A stretch of 64,000 nt of DNA from Micavibrio sp964400125. GTDB taxonomy: Bacteria > Pseudomonadota > Alphaproteobacteria > Micavibrionales > Micavibrionaceae. The translations under genes and the position numbers were made by a program. Under the pieces are notes generated by a model. It was not told where the DNA came from. It searched no databases and saw only the letters and a program-made list of their open reading frames with translations. Positions 22,619-31,445 of the stretch are shown piece by piece (position 1 is the first letter of the stretch; each line of letters begins with the position of its first letter). Location: positions 62,001 to 126,000 of the forward strand of contig CAYNSR010000006.1 in NCBI GenBank assembly GCA_964400125.1, in the 5' to 3' direction.

Positions 22619-22789
22619 CCCTAACAGACTGCTAAAAAAGTCGTATTCGTCATTGCGAGGAAGCCTGCCCCCGGCTTGAACGGGGGTGGCAATCCAGAAA
22701 TCGCGGATTTGCAACACTTTATGGATCGCCACGACCCCTGCGTGGCCTCGGGATGACGCCGGAAAGGGTTTTTCGGCAGCACGCTAAAA
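22619..22789. mobile_element. MITE-like element whose end supplies a stop codon, copy 2
   Basis: This copy is inverse to that at 2439-2595. Read on the minus strand it runs TTTAGCGTGCTGCC ... TCCGGCGTCATCCCGAGG ... GTGGCGATCCA ... TTTCTGGATTG ... CTTCCTCGCAATGACGAA ... AGCAGTCTGTTAG, matching copy 1 block by block. The TAG at its right-hand end (22784-22786) is the stop of the DUF1491 gene. The other end (CTAACAGACTGCT) lies in the spacer upstream of the 203-aa gene and ends no gene. Confidence 0.8.
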
Positions 22790-23122
22790 GACCTTTCCCT
22801 CGAACGGATTGGTCAGGCTGCGGTCTTCGATTTCAATCGCCCAGAGGTCAGGATCGCGGTTTACGGCCCGGCTGATATAGGAATCGGCCTCGCCCTCCTC
22901 CACCGTTGCGCCCTTGAACGGTTTCATCCAGCCCATCTGGCCGTCCAGATCGCGTTGCTGTTGCAATACCACGCATCCGTTTTTGCGACCGTTCAGTTTC
23001 AGGAGAATGGTTCCCCCCGCATAGGCGCCCCGGTTCAGGATATAATAGGGTGTGCCTTCGGTCATCAGGCGGCGGAAATGGATATCCAGCAACAGGGCTG
23101 TCGGCAGGCGGTCATCGGCCAT
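22784..23122 (-). CDS. DUF1491 family protein
   Basis: The 112-aa protein matches the alphaproteobacterial DUF1491 family as I know it: LPTALLLDIHFRRLMTEGTP with the following YYILNRGAYAGGTILLKLNG, CVVLQQQRDLDG, and the C-terminal SYISRAVNRDPDLWAIEIED. Its function is unknown. It starts 1 nt after the fur stop, so it is probably co-transcribed with fur. Its stop codon TAG is contributed by the end of the adjacent element. Confidence 0.82.
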   Translation of the reverse strand: MADDRLPTALLLDIHFRRLMTEGTPYYILNRGAYAGGTILLKLNGRKNGCVVLQQQRDLDGQMGWMKPFKGATVEEGEADSYISRAVNRDPDLWAIEIEDRSLTNPFEGKVF

Positions 23123-23123
23123 G

Positions 23124-23540
23124 TCAATGTGCGGCGCCTTTGGATATTTTCCTGCCGTAGAGTTCTAAACGGCACTCAATCAGGTCATAGCCGAGCGTTT
23201 TGGCAATTTCCTGCTTCATCGTTTCGATTTCAGCATTTTGAAATTCGATAACGTCCCCCGTTTCCACATCAATCAAATGGTGGTGATGCTCCATATTGAC
23301 TTCATAACGGGAAAATTTTTCGTTGAAATCGTGCCGCACGACCAGATCCATCTCGCTCAGGAGATTCAAGGTACGATAGACCGTTGCCATACTGATCGAC
23401 GGATCAACGATTTTCGACCGTTCATAAACCGTATCTACCGACGGATGATCTTCGGCTTCATCCAGAACGCGCAGAATAATCCTGCGCTGACCTGTCATTT
23501 TCAGTCCGGCACGGGTGCAGCGTTCTTCCAGACCAGCCAT
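23124..23540 (-). CDS. fur: Fur-family transcriptional regulator
   Basis: The 138-aa metalloregulator probably represses iron- or manganese-uptake genes when loaded with metal. The DNA-binding domain shows MTGQRRIILRVLDEAEDHPS and ISMATVYRTLNLLSEM. The metal-site region is EHHHHLIDVETGDVIEFQNA. It lacks the CxxC pairs of E. coli Fur, as in alphaproteobacterial Fur/Mur and Irr proteins, and the C-terminus (LIECRLELYGRKI) carries one Cys. The true ligand (Fe, Mn or haem) cannot be read from the sequence. DUF1491 follows 1 nt downstream. Confidence 0.9.
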   Translation of the reverse strand: MAGLEERCTRAGLKMTGQRRIILRVLDEAEDHPSVDTVYERSKIVDPSISMATVYRTLNLLSEMDLVVRHDFNEKFSRYEVNMEHHHHLIDVETGDVIEFQNAEIETMKQEIAKTLGYDLIECRLELYGRKISKGAAH

Positions 23541-23573
23541 GGTGAAACCTCGTAAATTTGCGTTCCCGCCATC

Positions 23574-25136
23574 CTATTCGCGCGAGCCCGTAAGTTCAAC
23601 CTTTTCGGCATGACGTTTGAGATAGGCAGGACTGCCAACCACCCGCAGGGGCGGAAAATCAACCGTTACGACCGTGCCGAAACCGACCTCGGATTCGAGA
23701 GAAAGGGTCGCGCCATGCAGTTCAGCCATGGCCTTGGCCAGCGGAAGACCAAGGCCTGTGCCCTGGACCCCACGGGTTTCAACCGGTTTGCTGACCTGCC
23801 CGAAGGGCTCCAGCGCATCGTTGATCCGGTCCTTCGGAATGCCGATTCCCTGATCCGTTACGATCAACTGCATCCCGCCATCCTCAGCAATCACGGCGCG
23901 GATTTCGATGGTACCGCCGGGATTGGAGTATTTCACCGCATTTCCGACCAGATTGATCAAAATCTGCCGCACCAGACGGGGATCTGCATAAAGGGGTGGT
24001 AAATCAGGCGGGGCGAAATGGCGTATTTTCAATCCCCCGCTGAAGGCGCGGGAATCCATCATCCGCACCACGGCCTGCATCAATTGCACGACGTCAAAAA
24101 TATCTTCATCCAGTTCGAGACGCCCGGCTTCGATCTTCGACATATCGAGCACCTCATTGATGATTTCCAGCAAATGCCGTGCGCTCAGATGGATGTCGCC
24201 CAAATATTCCGCATATTTATTGTTCCCGAGCGGCCCGAAGGTTTCTTTCATCATCATCTCGGAGAAACCGAGAATGGCGTTGAGCGGTGTGCGCAATTCA
24301 TGGCTCATATTGGCAAGGAAAGTCGATTTGGCCTGATTGGCGGAATCCGCCTGTTCCTTGGCAAGGCGCAGGGAAAGCTCCATCTGCTTCCGCAGCGTGA
24401 TGTCCATCACGGTCGTGACCTGAAAACGGCGGCCATTGCTCAGTTCAAGCGCCGCCGTGGTAAACAGCACATTGGCAAGGCTTTGGTCGCGGCGGATGAT
24501 CTTCATTTCCCCCGTATTGCGCAAACCGTTCTTCAATAATTCATCATGGGCCGCCCGCGCCAGTTCCCGTTCGTCGGCGGTCACAAGATCGGCAAAGTTG
24601 CGGCCAATCAGCTCCGTACGGTTCCACCCGTAAATCCGCAGGAAACTGTCATTGACCCGCACAATGCGCTGATGATGGTCCGTGACGAGAATACCCACCT
24701 CGCTGACATCGAAAACGGACGTCAGCAGGGAAATCGCGTCATCCCGTTCGCGTTGCAGACTTGATGTCGCCACCGCCGTCGGCTGGGCGATAATGTCGAT
24801 GACGATTTTTCCGTCTGCCTTGACCGGATTGATCCAGAACGCATGAACGCGCAGCCCACCGGGGAAATCCGGAACCGTCTGGATCGTTACCGGCTTCATC
24901 TGCCCGATGGCGACTTCGAAGGATTGTTCGAAATGACGATAAGCATCCGCCGACAGGACATCCTTCAGATCGCGGCCAATAACATCGGCAGCAGGACGAT
25001 TCAGATATTCAAGCGCCCGGAGATTGGCGGCAGCCACCATATACGCAGCCTGCCCCTCCGCCACTTCAAGCACGAAGCGCGGAACAGGCATGGCCTGAAA
25101 CAAAAGGGAATGATCTATAATCGCTGCTTTATCCAT
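23574..25136 (-). CDS. Soluble PAS-PAS sensor histidine kinase
   Basis: The 520-aa kinase has two PAS domains (about residues 10-110 and 135-250; VFDVSEVGILVTDHHQRIVR in the second), a HisKA domain with the phospho-acceptor His in FLANMSHELRTPLNAILGFS, and an HATPase_c domain with N box LVGNAVKYS, G1 VTDQGIGIP and G2 GVQGTGLGLPLAKAM. No transmembrane helix or signal peptide is present, so it senses a cytoplasmic signal. There is no receiver domain and no adjacent response regulator. It resembles the PleC/DivJ-like kinase core common in alphaproteobacteria. The cognate regulator is unknown. Confidence 0.9.
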   Translation of the reverse strand: MDKAAIIDHSLLFQAMPVPRFVLEVAEGQAAYMVAAANLRALEYLNRPAADVIGRDLKDVLSADAYRHFEQSFEVAIGQMKPVTIQTVPDFPGGLRVHAFWINPVKADGKIVIDIIAQPTAVATSSLQRERDDAISLLTSVFDVSEVGILVTDHHQRIVRVNDSFLRIYGWNRTELIGRNFADLVTADERELARAAHDELLKNGLRNTGEMKIIRRDQSLANVLFTTAALELSNGRRFQVTTVMDITLRKQMELSLRLAKEQADSANQAKSTFLANMSHELRTPLNAILGFSEMMMKETFGPLGNNKYAEYLGDIHLSARHLLEIINEVLDMSKIEAGRLELDEDIFDVVQLMQAVVRMMDSRAFSGGLKIRHFAPPDLPPLYADPRLVRQILINLVGNAVKYSNPGGTIEIRAVIAEDGGMQLIVTDQGIGIPKDRINDALEPFGQVSKPVETRGVQGTGLGLPLAKAMAELHGATLSLESEVGFGTVVTVDFPPLRVVGSPAYLKRHAEKVELTGSRE

Positions 25137-25329
25137 ATGGTCCCGAACCTGAAGGAGAGGAACACTCCTCCAAGCTTAAGTCTAGAGGGAAAATCCTTAC
25201 GAAACCGTAACTTACCGTAACACGTTCACCCTTGAAACCAAAGACTGGCCAACGCAGGCAGACCGTTAACAAAACCTTAACCCCTTCCGGTGCGGGGTTG
25301 CCTGGCAGGCGGAAATCCGGGAAAGATAC

Positions 25330-25950
25330 TTACGGTTGCGGACTCATCTCCGCCTTCCGAACTGCTTCCGGTGGCCGCCAATCGTGCAGCAATGTGCAGA
25401 TCACCGGGCTGCTTTCCTTGAAATTATCCGGATGCGGGGCAGAAATATATATCCGTCCGTTCTCTTCCTGCGGTCGCAAAAGGCGGTTTGCCAGCCTTGC
25501 CTGGCCCTTTTGTTGCGATGGAAGGTATTTCGGATCTATGGTCGGCCACGCGACAAGCCGGTGCAAATCCTCGCGCGATGCGCATGGAAGCGCACGCACG
25601 GCGCGCATCGCCTCCCGGCTGACCGGCTTCAGCAACGAAGACCCCTTTTCGACCTGCCCCCATCCTTCCGGGGTTTCACCGCAAAAGGTTATCCTGTCCA
25701 GATATCCATCAATATCGCGGGCGTACAGTAATTGATCGATGCGCCTGTATTCCGGGATCAGGGCATTGAGATGGCATTCAATCGCCTCGCGCGCCTTCTG
25801 ATCCCTGACCATCCACTGCCGTATCTGCAGGCCAAGATGCGGATCGCAAATTTCGAAACGTACAAAATGAATTTTCCCCTGCGCTTGCGTCCGGGACAGC
25901 GGTACCGCAGCGTATTTTCTCCATAAATCTATCAGGGTAAAAAGCAACAT
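25330..25950 (-). CDS. Hypothetical protein, 206 aa
   Basis: The protein begins MLLFTLIDLWRKYAAVPLSR. It is rich in Arg, Leu and Pro and has no signal peptide or recognised domain. Recognisable blocks are VRFEICDPHLGLQIRQWMV, GYLDRITFCGETPEGWGQVE and NGRIYISAPHPDNFKESSPV. It is divergent from the BPL_N-like gene, with a 186-bp spacer. It could be an enzyme or a phage-like protein; nothing in the sequence decides this. Confidence 0.55.
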   Translation of the reverse strand: MLLFTLIDLWRKYAAVPLSRTQAQGKIHFVRFEICDPHLGLQIRQWMVRDQKAREAIECHLNALIPEYRRIDQLLYARDIDGYLDRITFCGETPEGWGQVEKGSSLLKPVSREAMRAVRALPCASREDLHRLVAWPTIDPKYLPSQQKGQARLANRLLRPQEENGRIYISAPHPDNFKESSPVICTLLHDWRPPEAVRKAEMSPQP

Positions 25951-26136
25951 CGTCTTCGATCTTCATAAGAACAGTTTCGTGCCCGGATATAAGTATTGAA
26001 AATACAACCCGATTCCAAGCCCCCCTCTTGCGCTTTTGCTGCACCGCATCCACGCCCCCTGTACAAACCGGGTAGCCTCCACAATAATGGCGCATCCGGT
26101 CGCATAGATGACCTCAGCAGACGAAGGATACGCGGC

Positions 26137-26928
26137 ATGCCGCATGACATTCTGGTTTATTCGGAATATCCGGCATCGACCGGATCGCTGATCCCGTCCC
26201 TGCGCGCCGTTTTCCCCGGGGCGGCCTATCCCTTGCACCAGATTTATCAGGCGGATATCAGGAACGGAATCCTGCGCCAGCCTGATGCGCGTATCCTCGT
26301 TCTGCCCGGAATCACCGGCGAAGACAGCCTTTATACCGCGCAACTGGACAGGGCAGCACTCGACGATATCCATCACTTCGTCAGTACGCAGAAGAACGTC
26401 ATACTCACGATTTGCGCCGGGACGTATTTTGTCTGCCGCGAAACCATTTACGACCCGCCATGGTGCAACCGTAAAACCAAACAATCCATCAGACCCCTTT
26501 TCAATGCGCTGGCACACGGGCCCGTTCCCCCCTATGGACGCAAGCCGCTGCCGTCATCGCAATTCGGCAATATCAGCGTCGCCCCAATCCGCTTCAGGGG
26601 GCTGGACGGGCAATGGCATAAAACAGGAATCTGCTACGGAAACGGCCCCGGGCTTTATCCCGATGCGCCCGACGACCCCGACACCGAGATACTGGCCATC
26701 TACGACTCTACCGCCAACGGCCAGCCCGCCGCCCTGATCCGCCAGCGTATCGGTGCGGGTGCGCTATACCTGTCGAGCATGCACCCTGAAAACGGCTGGC
26801 AAAATATACGATCCGGCCCGGGTATGGCCCATATCAAAACATTGATGGATGAGTTGAAACCCCACGAACCGGGACGGCTGGCCCTGTGGCAGGACCTTGC
26901 CGCGCGGATGAAGCGGGATATCGCCTGA
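26137..26928 (+). CDS. BPL_N-type glutamine amidotransferase-like protein
   Basis: I start at the ATG at 26137 (MPHDILVYSEYP) because GAAGGA lies 8 nt upstream; the open frame upstream has no SD. The 263-aa protein resembles the N-terminal domain of biotin protein ligases (BPL_N), a class I amidotransferase-like fold. It has the LVLPGITGEDSLYTAQL segment, the nucleophile-elbow-like TICAGTYFVCRETIYDPPW, AHGPVPPYGRK and GAGALYLSSMHPENGWQ. The Cys of CAGTYF is in the position of the amidotransferase nucleophile. No biotin ligase domain follows, so the substrate is unknown. trmFO starts 53 nt downstream. Confidence 0.78.
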   Translation: MPHDILVYSEYPASTGSLIPSLRAVFPGAAYPLHQIYQADIRNGILRQPDARILVLPGITGEDSLYTAQLDRAALDDIHHFVSTQKNVILTICAGTYFVCRETIYDPPWCNRKTKQSIRPLFNALAHGPVPPYGRKPLPSSQFGNISVAPIRFRGLDGQWHKTGICYGNGPGLYPDAPDDPDTEILAIYDSTANGQPAALIRQRIGAGALYLSSMHPENGWQNIRSGPGMAHIKTLMDELKPHEPGRLALWQDLAARMKRDIA

Positions 26929-26981
26929 TACAGGCATATTGCCATTGCCATGGCCCCGCTTTTTCCTTTAAAACAAACCCT

Positions 26982-28364
26982 ATGAAGACAATCCCTGTCC
27001 ATATCATCGGCGGCGGCCTTGCCGGGTCGGAAGCTGCGTGGCAGACCGCCAGCGCGGGCATTCCCGTCATTTTGCATGAAATGCGCCCCGTGCGTCCGAC
27101 CGATGCGCACAAGACCGACGGCCTTGCCGAACTGGTCTGTTCCAATTCCTTCCGCTCCGACGACAAGGAACAAAACGCCGTTGGCCTGCTGCACGAGGAA
27201 ATGCGCCGCTGCGGCTCCCTGATTTTGCGCGAAGGCGACAGGACGGCGGTCCCTGCCGGGGGGGCGCTGGCGGTTGACCGCGATGCGTTTTCTGAAAACG
27301 TGACCAGAGCCTTGCACGACCATCCCCTGATTACGATTGAACGCGGCGAAGTCGCCGGATTACCGCCTGCGGATTGGGACAGCGTGATTATCGCCACCGG
27401 CCCCCTGACATCCCCGGCGCTGGCCGAAGCGGTGAAACACCTCGGCGGCGAAAACGAACTGGCTTTTTTCGACGCCATCGCGCCGATTGTGTACAAAGAT
27501 TCCATCAACATGGACAAGGCGTGGTTTCAGTCGCGCTACGACAAGGAAGGTCCGGCCGGGACAGGCAAGGATTACATTAACTGCCCGATGACGCGGGAGC
27601 AGTATTTTGCGTTTATCGATGCGCTCATCCATGCCGAAAAAACAGAATTCAAGGAATGGGAAAAAAATACGCCCTATTTCGAAGGCTGCATGCCGATCGA
27701 GGTGATGGCCGAACGCGGACCGGAAACATTGCGCTATGGCCCGATGAAACCTGTCGGCCTGACCAACCCGCATTCACCCGAAAAGCCCTATGCCGTTGTA
27801 CAATTGCGACAGGACAATGCGCTGGGGACTCTTTACAACATGGTCGGCTTCCAGACCAAAATGAAATACGCGGCGCAAACGGACGTCCTGAAAATGATCC
27901 CGGGTCTGGAAGACGCCGTATTCGCCCGTCTCGGCGGATTACACCGTAATACTTTTATCAATTCGCCAAAACTTCTCGATCCGTTCCTGCGCATGAAGGC
28001 CATGCCGCGTTTGCGCTTCGCCGGACAAATCACGGGGTGCGAAGGCTATGTCGAAAGTGCCGCCGTCGGCCTGATGGCGGGACGATTTGCGGCGGCGGAA
28101 AAACTGGGGCTGGATTTTACCGCCCCGCCGCCAACCACCGCGATGGGGGCCTTGCTCAATCACATCACCGGCGGAGCCAATGCCGAAACCTTCCAGCCGA
28201 TGAATATCAATTTTGGCCTGTTTCCGGATATCGCCCTGAAGGATGCCCGGGGCAGACCCCTGCGCGGTACCGACAAGAAAAAGGCTGTCACGGCGCGGGC
28301 GCTGCATGATCTGGAAATGTGGTTGCAGGTGCAAAATGCCATAAAAGAAGCGATGAGCGCCTGA
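26982..28364 (+). CDS. trmFO: Methylenetetrahydrofolate-tRNA-(uracil-5-)-methyltransferase
   Basis: TrmFO makes ribothymidine at position 54 of tRNA, using folate and FAD. The 460-aa product starts at the ATG at 26982 (MKTIPVHIIGGGLAGSEAAW) with the FAD-binding GGGLAG motif. It continues with HEMRPVRPTDAHKTDGLAEL, LVCSNSFRSDD (the conserved Cys), YINCPMTREQYFAF, EGCMPIEVMAERGPETLRYG and RFAGQITGCEGYVESAAVGL. Length and motifs are standard. Confidence 0.96.
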   Translation: MKTIPVHIIGGGLAGSEAAWQTASAGIPVILHEMRPVRPTDAHKTDGLAELVCSNSFRSDDKEQNAVGLLHEEMRRCGSLILREGDRTAVPAGGALAVDRDAFSENVTRALHDHPLITIERGEVAGLPPADWDSVIIATGPLTSPALAEAVKHLGGENELAFFDAIAPIVYKDSINMDKAWFQSRYDKEGPAGTGKDYINCPMTREQYFAFIDALIHAEKTEFKEWEKNTPYFEGCMPIEVMAERGPETLRYGPMKPVGLTNPHSPEKPYAVVQLRQDNALGTLYNMVGFQTKMKYAAQTDVLKMIPGLEDAVFARLGGLHRNTFINSPKLLDPFLRMKAMPRLRFAGQITGCEGYVESAAVGLMAGRFAAAEKLGLDFTAPPPTTAMGALLNHITGGANAETFQPMNINFGLFPDIALKDARGRPLRGTDKKKAVTARALHDLEMWLQVQNAIKEAMSA

Positions 28365-28468
28365 CATTTTATTATGGAGAATTCATTTTCCGGTTTTCTC
28401 CTCCATCGCCATTTACCCTGAGCCGGTTTTCAGCCAAAATCACTTGCCTTCAACCCCCGGAGATCCAA

Positions 28469-29506
28469 ATGATTCGTATGCTTGCGCCGTTTTTTGTCAT
28501 CGCTATCGTCTTGTTCTTCCCCGTTGCCGCCATGGCGCAACCCGCCCCCATCGGCACGGTCATCGAAGTGGAAGGCGCACAGGCACTGGTGATGCGGGCC
28601 GCCGAACAAGGCAAGGCCTATCCGGTAAAGCCCGATGACGCAGTCTATATGAATGACGTCCTGCAAACCGGTGCCGACGGGCGCATGCTGGTTTTACTGC
28701 TCGACGACAGCCGTTTTACACTGGGGGAAAATGCACGTTTCAAAATTGATGAATACGTTTATGACGATGAGAATGATAGCGGCAACAAGGCGCGCTATAA
28801 CGTCTTGCAAGGGGTTTTTCTCTATGCCAGCGGCATGATTGCCAAGAAGGAAAACCCGGATATCAAAATCTCCATCCCTTACGGCAGCATCGGCATTCGC
28901 GGCACGACCGTCTGGGGTGGACTCCTTGATGAAGAATACAGCGTCTTTGTCGATGACGGCGAAGTGACCGTCGAAACAAATCGCGGGCGCGTTCGCGTCG
29001 CCAAGGGCGAAGGCACCGCCATCCGCAATGCCAATGCCATTCCTGAACGCGCCAAAGTCTGGGGTGAGCAGAAAGCGACCCGCGCCCGGAATACAATCGG
29101 CCTGAAAAATGTAGCGCAGGTGAAAGAGCGCGTTGCCCTCCAGCAGAAAAACCATGCCGCCATGGTGGCGCAGCACCGCGCCGCAATGCGCGCCCAGCGG
29201 CAGGGAACACCCCCCGTATCGCGTGACGGCAGCACCAGAGAAATGCGCCCCTTCCACCAGAAACCGTCAGAGCCTGTGGCACCGAAACTGAAAAACAGGA
29301 TCGAGGAAAAGATTCAAGAAAAAAGGGAGATCAGGGGCGATGGTTCTGCACCGCAAGTCCCGCCTGCCGCGATGCCCTCTGCACCGTTGAAACAGGACAC
29401 CCTGCCCGCAGACCCGGCCCGGCGGCAGGAAGCGATTGAGCGCCAGATGTTGCAAAAACGCGCCCCTGCGCCCGCCCGACAAAAACAGCGCGATCCGTTT
29501 CAGTAA
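28469..29506 (+). CDS. Exported FecR-domain protein
   Basis: The start at 28469 (MIRMLAPFFVIAIVLFFPVA) gives a clear signal peptide cut after AMA-QP. Residues 25-200 form a FecR-type beta domain: AVYMNDVLQTGADGRMLVLL, LDDSRFTLGENARFKIDEYV, ISIPYGSIGIRGTTVWGGL and VFVDDGEVTVETNRGRVRVA. Such periplasmic domains usually sense or scaffold. The second half is a charged, Gln/Arg/Pro-rich, probably disordered region (EEKIQEKREIRGDG). There is no sigma factor or TonB receptor nearby, so a FecI-type signalling role is not supported. A GGAG lies about 9 nt upstream of the ATG. Confidence 0.82.
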   Translation: MIRMLAPFFVIAIVLFFPVAAMAQPAPIGTVIEVEGAQALVMRAAEQGKAYPVKPDDAVYMNDVLQTGADGRMLVLLLDDSRFTLGENARFKIDEYVYDDENDSGNKARYNVLQGVFLYASGMIAKKENPDIKISIPYGSIGIRGTTVWGGLLDEEYSVFVDDGEVTVETNRGRVRVAKGEGTAIRNANAIPERAKVWGEQKATRARNTIGLKNVAQVKERVALQQKNHAAMVAQHRAAMRAQRQGTPPVSRDGSTREMRPFHQKPSEPVAPKLKNRIEEKIQEKREIRGDGSAPQVPPAAMPSAPLKQDTLPADPARRQEAIERQMLQKRAPAPARQKQRDPFQ

Positions 29507-29520
29507 ACGACAGACAGGTG

Positions 29521-29545
29521 CAAAAAGACCGGGGAGCTACACCCC
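29521..29545 (-). terminator. Terminator hairpin containing the stop codon of the 90-aa gene
   Basis: Read on the minus strand, GACGGGGTGTAGCTCCCCGG is followed by TCTTTTTG. The CGGGG/CCCCG stem has its loop TGTAGCT holding the TAG stop of the upstream minus-strand gene (29537-29539). The terminator thus begins inside the last codons. Confidence 0.6.
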
Positions 29546-29809
29546 GTCATCGGACCCGAGCGTCAGGCCGGGGGTTTCCTCGAGCGTTGTGCGCACATCC
29601 GCCGCCGTCTGCCGGGCTCCGGCGGCATTCAGGTCGGCTGATTTCAGTTCATCCAGTTTCCTGAGCGCATCGTCGGACAAGGTCACCTTGTCCTGTGGTG
29701 GAGAGGATTCGTTTTCGGCGGGTTGCTGCTGTTCACGCGACGATTTGGCCGACGCGCCGTCCAGAACTTTGAATAACGGCGAATTGGTAATAATTGGCGG
29801 TAATGCCAT
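29537..29809 (-). CDS. Small hypothetical hydrophilic protein, 90 aa
   Basis: The protein begins MALPPIITNSPLFKVLDGAS. A Gln/Ser-rich linker follows, and then a helical C-terminal half (DKVTLSDDALRKLDELKSAD...). The composition recalls small FlgM-like or other flagellar-associated proteins of alphaproteobacteria, but I see no diagnostic motif. The gene stands alone and ends in its own terminator. Function unknown. Confidence 0.6.
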   Translation of the reverse strand: MALPPIITNSPLFKVLDGASAKSSREQQQPAENESSPPQDKVTLSDDALRKLDELKSADLNAAGARQTAADVRTTLEETPGLTLGSDDGV

Positions 29810-29870
29810 TTTCAGCCCCTTTGCGTTTGCCCCACCTCATATAGTATAACGCAGGATCTTTTCCAGATGA

Positions 29871-30617
29871 TTACTTTTTTCGCAGCGCCGCCGCAAGGCC
29901 CAAAGCGCGGAAAAGGGGCGGAATCTGCATACGCCTGTGTGCAGGATTATCCCCCAACACCTTGATTTTGTGCAGATATTGCTGGGCCACCATACGATGC
30001 AGGCGGATCAGGGGGCCTTCCCCCGTGGCGGGCGACTGCCGCAAGAGTTCCTCTGCCCGTTCCCGAATATCGCGTATTTCAACCCCTGCGGGGATCAGGG
30101 AGCGGCCCTGGCTCTGGTGGAGGGGTTGCACCCGGATCAGCCCGGTCAGGGCATAGGCCATCGCCACAGGCTGCAAAGCCGCATGTTCGGGGTCGCCCCC
30201 CGTTACCAGAACGCCAAGACGCAGGAGCGGCGTATGGGTAAAATCCGCATAATTGCATAATCCGTCAATCGCCCCCGGTGCCCGGTCTTCCAGATCAAAT
30301 TCTCGCGCATAAATCAGGTGATCGAACAGCTCGCGCTTCAGATCGAAGCGCCAGATGGCCTTGGCCAGAGAATCGACGATATCGTTTTTGACCACTTCAT
30401 TCTTTTCGTAAAACTGCGCCAAAACATCCCGCCACCATTGCAGGCGGATCAGGCCGATGGTGGTGTCGCTGACCACTTCGCGCGTTCTGGCAATTTCATA
30501 GTTGAACGCATACAGCGCCCACAAGTGATCGCGTATTTCCGGCGGGAAATACACGCTGATCAGATAACGATCCGGGTCCATGGTTCTGACAAGTTGTGCG
30601 CAATACGATTCACTCAT
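29871..30617 (-). CDS. Squalene/phytoene synthase-fold protein, NDUFAF6-like
   Basis: The 248-aa protein belongs to the squalene/phytoene synthase superfamily, but the catalytic Asp-rich motifs are not intact. The first helix pair reads LWALYAFNYEIARTREVVSD and IGLIRLQWWRDVLAQFYE. In place of the second DxxxD motif it has ALTGLIRVQPLHQSQGRSLI. This pattern resembles NDUFAF6, the mitochondrial complex I assembly factor that lost prenyl synthase activity. I therefore infer a role in respiratory complex assembly. The start at 30617 (MSESYCAQLV) avoids a long Lys/Phe-rich extension. It is divergent from sodB. Confidence 0.8.
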   Translation of the reverse strand: MSESYCAQLVRTMDPDRYLISVYFPPEIRDHLWALYAFNYEIARTREVVSDTTIGLIRLQWWRDVLAQFYEKNEVVKNDIVDSLAKAIWRFDLKRELFDHLIYAREFDLEDRAPGAIDGLCNYADFTHTPLLRLGVLVTGGDPEHAALQPVAMAYALTGLIRVQPLHQSQGRSLIPAGVEIRDIRERAEELLRQSPATGEGPLIRLHRMVAQQYLHKIKVLGDNPAHRRMQIPPLFRALGLAAALRKK

Positions 30618-30696
30618 GACGATTTCTATAACAGAGTTGCCAAAGCGTTTGAATGATGTAAATGATTGTCGAGCAATTTTGACCAAGGAGATATTC

Positions 30697-31323
30697 ATGA
30701 CCTTCACCCTGCCCGAACTCCCCTATGCCTATGATGCGCTACAACCCTTCATGTCGAAGGAAACGCTGGAATACCACCACGACAAACATCACAAGGCCTA
30801 TGTCGACAAGGGGAACGAATTGATCGTCGGAACCGGTCTGGAAAATCTCTCCCTCGAAGAGGCCATGATCGCCGCCCACAAGGACAAGACCAAAGCCGGG
30901 CTGTTCAACCAGTTGGGCCAACACTACAACCACATGCATTTCTGGAACTGGATGACCGCCAATGGCGGCGGCAAGAAACTGCCGGGGGCACTGGAATCCA
31001 AGATCACCCTCGACCTCGGCGGCTATGACACGTTTCGCGGCAATTTCATTCAAGCCGGACTGACCCAGTTCGGGTCCGGTTGGTGCTGGCTCGCGGTTGA
31101 TAACGCCTCGGGGAAACTGGAAATCGTGAAAACCCCGAACGGCGAAAACCCGCTGGTTATGGGGAAAACCCCGATTCTGGGCTGCGATGTCTGGGAGCAT
31201 TCCTATTACATCGATTACCGCAACGCCCGGCAAAAATACCTTGAATCCTTTGTCGACAACCTGATTAACTGGGACTATGTCGGCCAGCTCTTTGAAAAAG
31301 GCCCGGTCAAAATCGCGGCCTGA
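30697..31323 (+). CDS. sodB: Superoxide dismutase, Fe/Mn type
   Basis: The enzyme converts superoxide to oxygen and hydrogen peroxide in the cytoplasm. The 208-aa product has the four metal ligands in LEYHHDKHHKAY, GQHYNHMHFWNWM and LGCDVWEHSYYIDYRN. The ATG at 30697 has a strong SD (AAGGAG, 7 nt spacing). By resemblance to alphaproteobacterial SodB it is probably the iron form. It ends with a strong terminator. Confidence 0.95.
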   Translation: MTFTLPELPYAYDALQPFMSKETLEYHHDKHHKAYVDKGNELIVGTGLENLSLEEAMIAAHKDKTKAGLFNQLGQHYNHMHFWNWMTANGGGKKLPGALESKITLDLGGYDTFRGNFIQAGLTQFGSGWCWLAVDNASGKLEIVKTPNGENPLVMGKTPILGCDVWEHSYYIDYRNARQKYLESFVDNLINWDYVGQLFEKGPVKIAA

Positions 31324-31326
31324 CCC

Positions 31327-31352
31327 AAAAAGGACCCGCAAGGGTCCTTTTT
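31327..31352 (+). terminator. Rho-independent terminator of sodB
   Basis: A perfect 11-bp stem (AAAAAGGACCC / GGGTCCTTTTT) with the loop GCAA lies 3 nt after the sodB stop. Confidence 0.92.
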
Positions 31353-31383
31353 CCTTGGGCAAAGTGGCTTTTGCCGGAGAGAT

Positions 31384-31413
31384 TTGACGAAAAGCGCCTG
31401 TTTCCTCTAGATT
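31384..31413 (+). promoter_or_regulatory. Candidate sigma70-type promoter of the phosphoesterase gene
   Basis: TTGACG (31384-31389) and TAGATT (31408-31413) are spaced 18 nt apart, about 30 nt before the gene at 31446 and downstream of the sodB terminator. The match is moderate. Confidence 0.35.
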
Positions 31414-31445
31414 GCCAGTGGGAATAAAAAAAACAGGGCACTTCT

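Noticed and set aside
26886..26981. Extended N-terminus of TrmFO
   Set aside because: The extra 32 codons overlap the preceding gene; TrmFO starts at the FAD-binding segment.
28319..28468. Longer N-terminus for the FecR-domain protein
   Set aside because: The extra 50 codons overlap the end of trmFO and would hide the clear signal peptide that starts at 28469.
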